Shown here piece by piece: positions 1 to 8,132 of a stretch of DNA of 46,860 nt. The notes beneath the pieces were generated by a model. The model had not been told where the DNA came from. It worked only from the letters and a program-made list of their open reading frames with translations, and did no database searches. The position numbers were made by a program, and so were the translations under genes. Every line of letters begins with the position of its first letter. The first letter of the stretch is position 1. Origin of the DNA: Oceanicaulis sp. MMSF_3324 (GTDB taxonomy: Bacteria > Pseudomonadota > Alphaproteobacteria > Caulobacterales > Maricaulaceae); NCBI RefSeq assembly GCF_030733545.1, contig NZ_JASHIU010000016.1, forward strand, positions 1-46,860, read 5' to 3'.

Positions 1-362
1 CGCCGCCTCCGGCGCCGGAATGTGAAGACGCCGGCTTCGTGGTGTACTTCGCTTGGGACCGTTCTGAGATCTCCAGCCAGGCGGCTGCCGTGATCAACCA
101 AGCGGTCAACCAGGCTCGCGAATGCGGTGTGGCTTCCGTGAACATTGACGGTCACGCTGACCGTTCGGGCGCTGCCGCCTACAATGTGGGCCTGTCCGAA
201 CGCCGCGCCCGCGCGGTTCGCGACGAAATGGTGCGCCTGGGCGTGCCGGCGTCCGCCATCTCTCTCGACGCCTTCGGTGAAAGCCGTCCGGCCGTCGAAA
301 CTCCGGATGGCGTGCGTGAGCCGCTCAACCGTCGCGCTGAAGTGCTGATCGACCTGAACTAG
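1..362 (+). CDS. OmpA-family outer membrane protein, C-terminal part (5' truncated)
   Basis: Only the C-terminal ~120 codons are in the window; the reading frame is open to the left edge. The visible part starts with a proline-rich linker (PPPAPECEDAG) and continues as an OmpA-like peptidoglycan-binding domain: the beta strand VVYFAWDRSEIS, the NIDGHADRSG segment that corresponds to the conserved 'GHTD..G' motif, the LSERRARAVRDEMVRLGV helix and the closing RRAEVLIDLN strand. Two cysteines (in PECED and ARECGV) could form the disulphide common in this family. The domain would tether the outer membrane to peptidoglycan from the periplasmic side. GCT, GGT and CGT codons are frequent, as expected for an abundant envelope protein. 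The N-terminal barrel is outside the window, so the exact subfamily is unknown. Confidence 0.92.
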   Translation, partial: PPPAPECEDAGFVVYFAWDRSEISSQAAAVINQAVNQARECGVASVNIDGHADRSGAAAYNVGLSERRARAVRDEMVRLGVPASAISLDAFGESRPAVETPDGVREPLNRRAEVLIDLN

Positions 363-386
363 GTCTGTCGCACTGGCGAAAGATTG

Positions 387-422
387 CGGCCCGGGGCGTC
401 ATGCCCCGGGCCGTTTTCGTTT
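387..422 (+). terminator. Intrinsic terminator of the OmpA-family gene
   Basis: A perfect stem with arms GGCCCGGGGC (388-397) and GCCCCGGGCC (403-412), loop GTCAT, extended by a C-G pair at 387/413, is followed by GTTTTCGTTT. It lies 25 bases after the stop codon. The rest of the gap up to 617 shows no gene and no clear promoter that I would defend. Confidence 0.9.
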
Positions 423-617
423 CAGGGCTTGCGCGATTTCTCGCAAGGTGAGGCGAGCTGCGGTGCAGCAGGCTTTGAGCAGGCGCCGCAGGGCTGGCAT
501 GACCGGGGCCGGGCGGGTTGACCGCGCCGCGCCCGCATCGCAAGTACCTGCCATCACCGACTTACATTTTAACGCCCGCCCGGTCCCGGCAGGGCGTTCT
601 GAACAAGGACCTGGCCG

Positions 618-1910
618 ATGAGCAAGCCGGATACTCCCTATCGCAAACGCGCGCTGGGCGACCGCGCGCTGAGCCCTGAAACCCTGATGATGAGCTATGG
701 CTTTGACGCCAAGATGTCTGAAGGGTCCATCAAGCCGCCGGTCTTTCTGACCTCGACCTTCGCCTTCGCCACTGCGGAAGAGGGCGCCGCCTATTTCCGC
801 ATCATGGGCGGCAAGAAGGAAGCGGGCGATCCTGAAACCGCCGGCCTTCTGTATTCGCGTTTCAACAACCCGAACATGGAAGTGCTCGAAGACCGCCTGG
901 CGGTTTTTGAAGGCTCTGAAGACGCGCTGGTCTTCTCTTCGGGCATGGGCGCCATCTCGACCGTTCTGATGGCGCACTCCAAGGCGGGCGACGTCATTCT
1001 GCAATCCACGCCGCTCTATGGCGGGACCGAAACGCTGATCCGCTCCATCTTGCCGCAATACGGCATCGACAGTGCGGACTTCTTCGCTGGCGCCTCGGAG
1101 GCGGAAATTCGCGAAGTTGTGGACGCGGCGATGAAAAAGGGCCGGATCTCGGTTCTGTATTGCGAGACCCCGACCAACCCCACCAATGAAGTGGTCGATC
1201 TGCAGCTCATGGCGAAACTGGCCGATGAAATCGGCGAGCGCCAGGGCCATCGTCCCCCCGTGGTCGTGGACAACACCATTCTGGGCCCGATCGGTCACAA
1301 GCCGCTCGAGCTGGGCGGCGACATCGTGGTCTATTCGCTGACCAAGTATATCGGCGGGCATTCCGATCTCATCGGCGGCGCCGCGCTGGGCAAGTCCGAC
1401 CAGATGCTGCCGGTGCGCAAGCTGCGTTCGGGCATGGGCACCAATCTGGACCCGCACACCTGCTGGATGCTCGCGCGGTCGCTGGAGACGGTGACCCTGC
1501 GCATGCGCGCCGCCTTTGAGGGCGCGCGCAAGGTGGCGGAATACCTGCGCGATCATCCCAAGGTGAAGAAGGTCCGTTATCTGGGCTTCCTCGAAGAGGG
1601 ATCGCGTGACCATGAGGTGCACAAGCGTCAGTCCGGCGACATGCACGGCTCCACCTTCGCCTTTGACGTCGAGGGCGGTCAGGATGCGGCCTTCCGCATG
1701 CTCAATGCGCTGAAAGTCGCCAAGCTCGCCGTGTCCCTGGGCGGCACCGAAACCCTGATCTGCCACCCGGGCAGCACCACCCATGCGGCGGTGGATCGCG
1801 AGCTTCAGGAGCGTCTGGGCTTTGATCCGGGCATGGTGCGCGTGTCGATCGGGGTCGAGAACCCCGATGATCTGATCGCGGACTTTGAACAAGCGCTCAA
1901 AGAAGCCTGA
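618..1910 (+). CDS. Cystathionine gamma-synthase family PLP enzyme
   Basis: 430-residue fold-type I PLP enzyme of the Cys/Met metabolism family. The PLP lysine is K243 in SLTKYIGGHSD, with the cofactor aspartate at D219 (VVVDNT), the phosphate-binding SSGMGAIS near 107-114, and ETPTNPTNE at 183-191. Family members act on O-acylhomoserine, cystathionine or methionine; the sequence alone does not tell which. The start is supported by AAGGA eleven bases upstream of ATG. It is the first gene of a same-strand run with gaps of 15, 17, -1 and 2 bases leading into astA-astD-astB, so it is probably co-transcribed with arginine catabolism, which is not the usual place for a methionine-biosynthetic enzyme. 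A role in the pathway, for example on a related succinylated or amino-acid substrate, is inference only. Confidence 0.9.
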   Translation: MSKPDTPYRKRALGDRALSPETLMMSYGFDAKMSEGSIKPPVFLTSTFAFATAEEGAAYFRIMGGKKEAGDPETAGLLYSRFNNPNMEVLEDRLAVFEGSEDALVFSSGMGAISTVLMAHSKAGDVILQSTPLYGGTETLIRSILPQYGIDSADFFAGASEAEIREVVDAAMKKGRISVLYCETPTNPTNEVVDLQLMAKLADEIGERQGHRPPVVVDNTILGPIGHKPLELGGDIVVYSLTKYIGGHSDLIGGAALGKSDQMLPVRKLRSGMGTNLDPHTCWMLARSLETVTLRMRAAFEGARKVAEYLRDHPKVKKVRYLGFLEEGSRDHEVHKRQSGDMHGSTFAFDVEGGQDAAFRMLNALKVAKLAVSLGGTETLICHPGSTTHAAVDRELQERLGFDPGMVRVSIGVENPDDLIADFEQALKEA

Positions 1911-1925
1911 ACAAGAAAGACTTCC

Positions 1926-3185
1926 ATGACTGACATCTCCCTCGACCATGACGAACGCAAGGTGCTCGATTGGGTTGAAAGCCGGGGCGATCACATGATC
2001 GAGACGGTGAAGACCTGGTCGACCATCAATTCGGGCAGCCGCAATGCGGAGGGCCTGGAGACCATGCGCTCCGCCCTGTCTGATGCGTTCGCCGAACTTG
2101 AGGGCGATGTCAGCGCGGTCGAGCTCAAGCCGTCCACGACGGTCGAGCTCGACGGCGAGATCAAGGACGTGCCCTATACGCCGTCCATGAAGGTGTCCAA
2201 ACGGCCCGACGCGCCTGTGCGCATCGTGCTGACCGGCCACCATGACACCGTCTTTCCCAAGGATAGCGGGTTCCAGGATTGGCGCCTGCTTGATGACGAC
2301 ACGATCAACGGGCCGGGCGTCGCCGACATGAAAGGCGGACTTCTCGTCATGCTGCACGCCCTTCTGGCGCTAGAGCGCAGCCCGTGGGCCGATCAGATCG
2401 GTTACGATGTTCTCGTGAGCCCGGATGAAGAGATCGGCTCGCTGGGCTCCGGCCCCGTACTGATGGAGCTGGGCTCCAAGGCGCATGTGGGCATGACCTA
2501 TGAGCCGGCCTTGGCGGATGGCTCGCTGGCGGGCGCGCGCAAGGGTTCGGGCAATTTCTCGCTGCGCTGTCTGGGACGCGCCGCCCATGCGGGACGTGAA
2601 CACCATCTGGGGCGGAACGCCATCGTCGCGGCGGCTGATTTCGCCCGGTCGCTGGATCTGCTCAATGGCCAGCGTCCCGATGTGACGTTCAATGTCTCGC
2701 GCATTGATGGGGGCGGGGCGCCCAATGTGGTGCCGGATCTGGGGATTTGCCGCTTCAATGTGCGGGTGAAGACCGAAGAGGACGCCATCTGGGCCAAGTC
2801 CGAGATGGAAAAGCTGGTGCGGGCCGCCGATGCGCGGGACGGCATCACCGCAGACCTTCACGGCGGTTTCACACGTCCGCCCAAGCCGATGAGCCCCGCC
2901 AACCAGCGCATGTTCGACTGGACGCGGACGGCGGGTCAGGCCATAGGTTTGGACATAAAGTGGGCCGATACCGGCGGCGTCTGCGAAGGCAATAATCTGT
3001 GGGCGTCCGGTTGTCCCAATGTGGACACGCTGGGTGTGCGCGGCGCCGACATCCACTCTGACCGCGAGATCGCGAAGCTGTCGAGCTTTGTCGAACGCGC
3101 CCAGTTGTCAGCGGTGATGTTGATGCAATTCGCGCGCGGACGGTTCAATGCGCAGGATGCCCGGGCTCTGTCAGAGGCCGGTTAG
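1926..3185 (+). CDS. M20 family metallohydrolase, carboxypeptidase G2-like; candidate succinylglutamate desuccinylase
   Basis: 419-residue cytoplasmic (no signal peptide) dinuclear zinc hydrolase. Likely metal and catalytic residues: H105 and D107 in GHHDTVF, D134 in GPGVADMKGG, E168/E169 in SPDEEIG, E193 in YEPA, H377 in ADIHSD, plus the dimer-interface-type H221 in AAHAGREH. Spacings 105-134-169-193 equal those I recall for Pseudomonas carboxypeptidase G2 (112-141-176-200), with the last His off by one, so this is the glutamate carboxypeptidase branch, which cleaves N-acyl-L-glutamates. It sits directly upstream of astA in an operon that has no astE. N-succinylglutamate is an N-acylglutamate, so replacement of AstE (a different, M14-like fold) by this enzyme is a reasonable inference. 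Alternative: a peptidase supplying arginine-containing peptides' products. Confidence 0.88.
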   Translation: MTDISLDHDERKVLDWVESRGDHMIETVKTWSTINSGSRNAEGLETMRSALSDAFAELEGDVSAVELKPSTTVELDGEIKDVPYTPSMKVSKRPDAPVRIVLTGHHDTVFPKDSGFQDWRLLDDDTINGPGVADMKGGLLVMLHALLALERSPWADQIGYDVLVSPDEEIGSLGSGPVLMELGSKAHVGMTYEPALADGSLAGARKGSGNFSLRCLGRAAHAGREHHLGRNAIVAAADFARSLDLLNGQRPDVTFNVSRIDGGGAPNVVPDLGICRFNVRVKTEEDAIWAKSEMEKLVRAADARDGITADLHGGFTRPPKPMSPANQRMFDWTRTAGQAIGLDIKWADTGGVCEGNNLWASGCPNVDTLGVRGADIHSDREIAKLSSFVERAQLSAVMLMQFARGRFNAQDARALSEAG

Positions 3186-3202
3186 AACAAGGGGGACGCG
3201 CC

Positions 3203-4225
3203 ATGCTCGTGGTGCGCGCCGCACGGTCTGATGACCATGCCGCATTCGTAGAACTCGCGCGGGCTGCGGGTCCGGGTTTCACCAGCCTGTCGCTGGATGA
3301 CGAAGCCCTGCACGCCAAGCTCATGCGCTCGGAGCAGGCCTTTGAAGGCGTGCTGCAGGACCGTTCGGACTGCGTCTATCAGCTGATGCTGGAAGACTCT
3401 GTCACCGGGCAGGTTTACGGCACCGCGGCGGTGAAGGCCGAAGTCGGGGTTAAGAAGCCCTATTTCGATTTCAAGATCTTCACCATCGCCCAGTCGTCCC
3501 AGGAAGCGGACCGCCGTTTCGACATGGACGCCATGTTGCTGGTGAACGATTTCGCCGGCTGCACCGAAGTGGGCTCCTTGTTTGTGAGTGACGCCCTGCG
3601 CGGTTCGGGCGCCGGGCGCCTGACCTCTCAATGCCGCTACATGCTGGTCGCGGCGGATCGCTCCCGTTTTGGTCATCGCATGCTGTCTGAATTGCGCGGC
3701 GTCGTGGATGAAAAGGGCGAGTCCGTCTTTTACGAGCACGTCACGCGTCCCTTCTTCCGCATGTCGTTCCAGGAAGCGGATTCCCTGTCCGCCGCCACCG
3801 ACAACCAGTTCATTCTGGACCTTATGCCGCGCTCGGCGATCTTTCTGGATCTCCTGCCCAGTGAGGTTCAGGCCGTCATCGGCAAGACCCACCCGCACGG
3901 CGCCAACGCCTTGCGCCTGCTGGAAGATGAGGGCTTCCGGTATGATCGCTATGTGGACATTTTCGATGGCGGGCCCCTGGTCAGCTGTGAAACCGACGAT
4001 GTGCGCACGATCAAGGACAGCCGCCTGATGACCGTGGCGGACGGCGCGCCCGACAGCGAACGGATCCGCGCCCTGGTCTCGAACAATCAGATGCCCGACT
4101 TTAGATGTGTGCATGCAGAGGTGAGCGTCACCGGAGACGCCGTCTCGCTGGATGCCGACGCCGCCCGCGCGCTGAATATCAGCGCGGGAGACACCGTACG
4201 CCTGTGGACCAAGGAGCTTAGCTGA
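3203..4225 (+). CDS. astA: Arginine N-succinyltransferase
   Basis: First step of the ammonia-producing arginine succinyltransferase (AST) pathway: succinyl-CoA plus L-arginine gives N2-succinylarginine. The 340-residue length matches AstA. The GNAT-like N-terminal region begins VVRAARSDDHAAFVELARAAGPGFTSL, and GSLFVSDALRGSGAGRLTSQ and FYEHVTRPFFRMSF are characteristic AstA blocks. GGGGGA upstream of the ATG is a fair ribosome site. The TGA stop overlaps the astD ATG by one base (TGATG), indicating translational coupling. Identification is firm from sequence pattern and from the astD and astB neighbours. Confidence 0.95.
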   Translation: MLVVRAARSDDHAAFVELARAAGPGFTSLSLDDEALHAKLMRSEQAFEGVLQDRSDCVYQLMLEDSVTGQVYGTAAVKAEVGVKKPYFDFKIFTIAQSSQEADRRFDMDAMLLVNDFAGCTEVGSLFVSDALRGSGAGRLTSQCRYMLVAADRSRFGHRMLSELRGVVDEKGESVFYEHVTRPFFRMSFQEADSLSAATDNQFILDLMPRSAIFLDLLPSEVQAVIGKTHPHGANALRLLEDEGFRYDRYVDIFDGGPLVSCETDDVRTIKDSRLMTVADGAPDSERIRALVSNNQMPDFRCVHAEVSVTGDAVSLDADAARALNISAGDTVRLWTKELS

Positions 4226-5676
4226 TGGCGCATTCCGCTTATATCTCGGGACAATGGGTTTCTGGCGGCGGCGCCGCGATGAGCTCCACCGATCCGGCGA
4301 CCGGCGATACGGTCTGGACCGGCAAGAGCGCCACGCCTGACATCGTCAAGGAAGCCTTCGGGTCGTCTCGCGCAGCCTTCGGCGAATGGGCGCTGACTCC
4401 GTATGAAGAGCGCCGGGCGGTGGTTGAGGCCTATGGCGAGATCGTCAAGGCGGAAGCGGATCATATCGCCCAGCTGATCAGCCGCGAGACCGGCAAGCCG
4501 CTTTGGGAAACCAAGGGCGAGGCGGGCGCCATGGCCGCCAAGGTGGGCGTGTCGATCGCCGCCCATGATGAGCGGGCGGGCCGGAAAGTCACCGAAACCG
4601 AGTTCGGTGAAGCCGTGCTTGATCACAAGCCGCTGGGCGTGATGTTCGTCCTCGGCCCGTACAACTTCCCCGGACACTTGCCGAACGGGCATATCATTCC
4701 CGCGCTGCTGGCGGGCAACACTGTGGTGTTCAAGCCGTCCGAGCTGACCCCGGCCGTGGGTGAATTCATGGCTCAATGCTGGGAGAAGGCAGGCTTGCCC
4801 GCCGGCGTGCTGAACCTGGTGCAGGGCGCGCGTGAAACCGGCGCTGCGGCGCTGGACGATCCCCAGCTTGACGGCGTGCTCTTTACGGGCAGCTGGAACA
4901 CCGGTTCCTTCATTCACAAGAAGTTCGCAGGTCGCACGGGCGTGCAGCTGGCGCTGGAGATGGGCGGCAACAATCCGCTCGTGGTCTGGGACGCCGCCGA
5001 CGCCGAAGCCGCTGCGCGCATCGCGGTGCTGTCGAGCTATATCACCGCGGGCCAGCGCTGTTCGTGCGCGCGCCGTCTGATCCTGCCGCAAGGCGCTCAG
5101 GGCGACGCTGTCGTGGACCAGCTGGTCGGGATGATCGGCAAGCTCAGCGTCAATGTCTGGAACGCCGACCCCGAGCCCTTCATGGGCCCGCTGGTTTCCG
5201 CCCAGGCGGCGAGCCATGTCCTGAAGGCGCAGGATGACCTGATCGCCCTGGGCGCCAAGCCCATCGTCAAATCCGAAGCCATGGCGCTGGGCGACGCCTT
5301 TGTCAGCCCCGGGCTTCTGGATGTGGATGGCGTGGACACGCCGGACGAGGAAGTCTTTGGTCCGCTCCTGCAGGTGCGCCGGGCGGACAGTTTCGAAGCC
5401 GCGCTCAAGGAAGCCAACAACACCGCCTATGGCCTGTCGGCCGGGCTGGTGTCTGACAGCGAGGACTTGTGGAAGCAATTCTGGGCAGGCAGCCGCGCCG
5501 GCATCGTGAACCGCAACCGTCCGACCCCGGGCGCGGCGTCCACCATGCCGTTTGGCGGGCCGGGCCAGTCGGGCAATCTGCGTCCGAGCGCGTACTATGC
5601 GGCGGACTATGTCGCCTATCCGGTGGCGACCCAGGCGGCGTCCAAGGTTGAGAAGATGCCGGTGAAAGGGCTTTAG
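4225..5676 (+). CDS. astD: N-succinylglutamate 5-semialdehyde dehydrogenase
   Basis: 483-residue NAD-dependent aldehyde dehydrogenase. Visible active-site residues are N147 in GPYNFPG, E245 in LEMGGNNP and the nucleophile C279 in AGQRCSCARR, all typical of AstD. It oxidises N-succinylglutamate semialdehyde to N-succinylglutamate in the AST pathway. Its substrate is made by the succinylornithine transaminase AstC, which is not in this window; a general ArgD-type transaminase elsewhere probably does this. Its product would then need desuccinylation, for which the M20 gene two positions upstream is the local candidate. Start codon overlaps the astA stop by one base. Confidence 0.96.
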   Translation: MAHSAYISGQWVSGGGAAMSSTDPATGDTVWTGKSATPDIVKEAFGSSRAAFGEWALTPYEERRAVVEAYGEIVKAEADHIAQLISRETGKPLWETKGEAGAMAAKVGVSIAAHDERAGRKVTETEFGEAVLDHKPLGVMFVLGPYNFPGHLPNGHIIPALLAGNTVVFKPSELTPAVGEFMAQCWEKAGLPAGVLNLVQGARETGAAALDDPQLDGVLFTGSWNTGSFIHKKFAGRTGVQLALEMGGNNPLVVWDAADAEAAARIAVLSSYITAGQRCSCARRLILPQGAQGDAVVDQLVGMIGKLSVNVWNADPEPFMGPLVSAQAASHVLKAQDDLIALGAKPIVKSEAMALGDAFVSPGLLDVDGVDTPDEEVFGPLLQVRRADSFEAALKEANNTAYGLSAGLVSDSEDLWKQFWAGSRAGIVNRNRPTPGAASTMPFGGPGQSGNLRPSAYYAADYVAYPVATQAASKVEKMPVKGL

Positions 5677-5678
5677 GC

Positions 5679-7028
5679 ATGAGCGCGGTGGAAGCCAATT
5701 TCGACGGCCTTGTCGGACCGACCCATAATTATGGCGGCCTTGCGCCGGGCAATCTGGCGAGCGCGAAGAACTCAGGCTCCATCGCCGCGCCGCGTGCGGG
5801 CGTTCTCGAAGGTCTGGCCAAGGTCAAAAGTCTGGCCGATGCCGGTCTGGTCCAGGGCGTGCTGCCGCCGCAGGAGCGCCCGTATATCCCGCACCTCAAA
5901 GCGCTGGGGTTCTCCGGCGCGAGCGACGGCGCGATCTGGGAAGCGGCGTATAAGGCCCATCCGGCCCTGGCGCTGAACATGCTGTCCGCCAGCTCAATGT
6001 GGGCGGCCAATGCCGCCACGGTCAGCCCCAGCGCCGATACGCAAGACGGACGCCTTCATTTCACGCCGGCCAATTTGCTGACCGCGCTTCACCGCTCCAT
6101 CGAGGGTGAGCAGACCCGTCGCGCCCTGTCGGCGATCTTTCCCGATCCTGCGCGCTTTGCGGTGCATGACACGCTGCCTTATCAGTCCGCATTCGCCGAC
6201 GAGGGAGCCGCCAACCATGTGCGCCTGTGCGCCGAGCATGGCGCGGAGGGCGTGGAGATCTTCGTTCATGGTCGTGATGCGTTTGAAGCCTGGGACGGGA
6301 AGTTTCCCGCGCGTCAGACCTTGCAGGCCTGTGAGGCGGTCGAACGTCGCCATGGCCTGAAATCCGCGCGCACCGTGCATATCCGCCAGTCGCGCAAGGC
6401 GATCGAGGCGGGCGCCTTCCACAATGATGTGGTCTGCGTCGGGACCGGTCCGGTGCTGTTCTTCCATGAGCATGCCTTTGAGGACAAGGCCGAGGCGCTG
6501 GACGCCATCCGCCGGGCGGCGGACGGTTTGTTCGAACCGGTCTTTGTGGAAGTGCCCGACGCCGAGGTGCCGCTGGCGGACGCCATCACATCCTATCTGT
6601 TCAACTCCCAGCTCCTGGTCTGGCCCGGTGAGGTGCGTCAGGTGTTGGTGGCGCCCAAGGAGACCGAGGAAACCGCCTCCACGAACGCCTATTGCCAGCG
6701 TCTGGTCGAGGGCAATTCCCCCATCGGCGCGGTCAAATTCGCCGATGTGCGCCAGTCCATGCGCAATGGCGGCGGGCCGGCCTGCTTGCGCTTGCGGGTG
6801 GTTCTGACAGAGGCCGAGCGGCAAGCCGTCAATCCCAAGGTGATGATGGATGATGCGCTGTATGCGCAGCTGACCGACTGGGCGAACACCCATTATCGCG
6901 AAGCGCTGAGCCCTGATGATCTGGGCGATCCCGCACTGGTGGATGAAAGCCGTCGCGCCCTTGATGCGCTGACGTCCATTCTGGGGCTGGGATCTGATTT
7001 CTATCCCTTCCAGCGACAGGGCGCCTGA
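5679..7028 (+). CDS. astB: N-succinylarginine dihydrolase
   Basis: 449-residue member of the guanidino-group-modifying superfamily. The catalytic triad can be placed at E175 (DEG), H248 (AFHND) and C369 (NGGGPACLRLR), close to the numbering known for E. coli AstB. It converts N2-succinylarginine to N2-succinylornithine, two ammonia and CO2. The N-terminal VEANFDGLVGPTHNYGGLAPGN is the family hallmark. It follows astD after a 2-base gap and is the last gene before a strong terminator, so the operon ends without astC or astE. Confidence 0.96.
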   Translation: MSAVEANFDGLVGPTHNYGGLAPGNLASAKNSGSIAAPRAGVLEGLAKVKSLADAGLVQGVLPPQERPYIPHLKALGFSGASDGAIWEAAYKAHPALALNMLSASSMWAANAATVSPSADTQDGRLHFTPANLLTALHRSIEGEQTRRALSAIFPDPARFAVHDTLPYQSAFADEGAANHVRLCAEHGAEGVEIFVHGRDAFEAWDGKFPARQTLQACEAVERRHGLKSARTVHIRQSRKAIEAGAFHNDVVCVGTGPVLFFHEHAFEDKAEALDAIRRAADGLFEPVFVEVPDAEVPLADAITSYLFNSQLLVWPGEVRQVLVAPKETEETASTNAYCQRLVEGNSPIGAVKFADVRQSMRNGGGPACLRLRVVLTEAERQAVNPKVMMDDALYAQLTDWANTHYREALSPDDLGDPALVDESRRALDALTSILGLGSDFYPFQRQGA

Positions 7029-7050
7029 CCGCGTATCACGTCTGAAAGTA

Positions 7051-7082
7051 AAAACCCCGGCGCGCGCGCCGGGGTTTTCTTT
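7051..7082. terminator. Bidirectional intrinsic terminator between astB and the crystallin gene
   Basis: Near-perfect hairpin, arms AAAACCCCGGCGC (7051-7063) and GCGCCGGGGTTTT (7066-7078), followed by CTTTT. A-rich on the left and T-rich on the right, so it can serve both the ast operon (plus) and the convergent crystallin gene (minus). Confidence 0.88.
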
Positions 7083-7097
7083 TGGATGCCCGTGCGT

Positions 7098-8030
7098 TTA
7101 GCGCACGCAGAGCACGTCCACGAGGGCTTCATTGCCGCGCACGGGGCGGCGTTCACCCAGCGACCAGACCGAGCCCCGGGCCCGCTCCACGCCGTAATGA
7201 ATGGCGCGGCCCAGTCCGCTGGCGCGGCACAGCCGGTCCGCCTCCTGCTCGCCGCACCGGCCATAGCTGCGGCCGTCACAGGCGGCGATCGCATACCCGT
7301 TCGTGGTGGGGCGGGCGAAGAACACCGATTGCACGCCGTTCACACCGCCCTCGATGCGGTCAGAGCCGTAGCCGGGACGCCCGGGATAGCCGTAATCATC
7401 ATCATCACGGGGGCGGCGCTGATTGGTCGCCGAGCTGATCTCGCGATTGAGGTTGTAGGCGTTGAGATTGCGGACATCGCGATCAATCTCCACGCAGCGC
7501 CCGCCGTAATCGGCATGGCGGCAGAAAGTCCAGTTGCCCGAATGCACTTCGATGGACTGGGCGGCGTCGTTGAAACCCAGCCGGTTCAGATTGTCGACGG
7601 GCTCGATCAGCGTGACGCTGCGCCCGGTGAAGTTCGGGCCCGACCAGAGCGTGACGCCATTGTCCCGCGTGCGGCCCCGGCGGCCGCGGTCATGGACCGG
7701 ACGGATCGAGCTGATGCGGTCATTGAACGCCCATTGGGTCATGTTCGGCAGATCGGAGTCGATCACCTGGCACGAGCCGCGATAGCTCGCATCCACGCAG
7801 ACTTCCCATTGTCCGCCGCTGATCCGGATGGAGCTGGCCATGTCGTTGAAGTTCAGCCAGTCCAGATTCTCGGCATCGGTCTCGATGACCACCGAGCGTC
7901 CCTGATAATTGGGCTGGTCATACAGGGTAATGGATGCGTCGCGACCACGTCCGTGACGTTGGGCCTCGGCGAAGTCCGCAGTGACAACGAGACCGGCCAG
8001 GGCAGCGAGCAAAACAGGGGCGAAACGCAT
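7098..8030 (-). CDS. Secreted beta/gamma-crystallin domain protein
   Basis: 310 residues with a signal peptide (cleavage probably after AEA, residue 23). Two beta/gamma-crystallin domains follow, roughly 32-112 and 124-203, each with two Greek-key motifs of the form 'tLYdqpnYqGrs... FND.ASSI'. Calcium-site consensus (N/D)(N/D)XX(S/T)S is intact twice in domain 1 (62-67 NDMASS, 103-108 NDRISS) and altered twice in domain 2 (154-159 NDAAQS, 195-200 NREISS). Cysteine pairs occur in the second motif of each domain (C78/C87, C170/C179). After an acidic/Tyr-Gly linker the last ~80 residues form a separate cysteine-containing domain (CDGRSYGRCGEQEADRLC) that I do not recognise. AAGGAGA precedes the ATG. 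Likely a calcium-responsive periplasmic or extracellular structural protein; the function is not known. Confidence 0.85.
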   Translation of the reverse strand: MRFAPVLLAALAGLVVTADFAEAQRHGRGRDASITLYDQPNYQGRSVVIETDAENLDWLNFNDMASSIRISGGQWEVCVDASYRGSCQVIDSDLPNMTQWAFNDRISSIRPVHDRGRRGRTRDNGVTLWSGPNFTGRSVTLIEPVDNLNRLGFNDAAQSIEVHSGNWTFCRHADYGGRCVEIDRDVRNLNAYNLNREISSATNQRRPRDDDDYGYPGRPGYGSDRIEGGVNGVQSVFFARPTTNGYAIAACDGRSYGRCGEQEADRLCRASGLGRAIHYGVERARGSVWSLGERRPVRGNEALVDVLCVR

Positions 8031-8132
8031 ATCAGTCTCCTTACACTCAGATCAGACTATGAGCTTGCTTATGAAGCGTCCAACCTGAACCGGGACTGAA
8101 AGCGAAATCGCCCCTGTGTTCATCACAAGGCT

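Noticed and set aside
399-2357. 652-codon minus-strand open frame opposite the PLP enzyme and M20 genes
   Set aside because: The plus strand has two well-matched families with ribosome sites. GC-rich third positions create long antisense frames; the translation is rich in His, Arg, Gln and has no domain.
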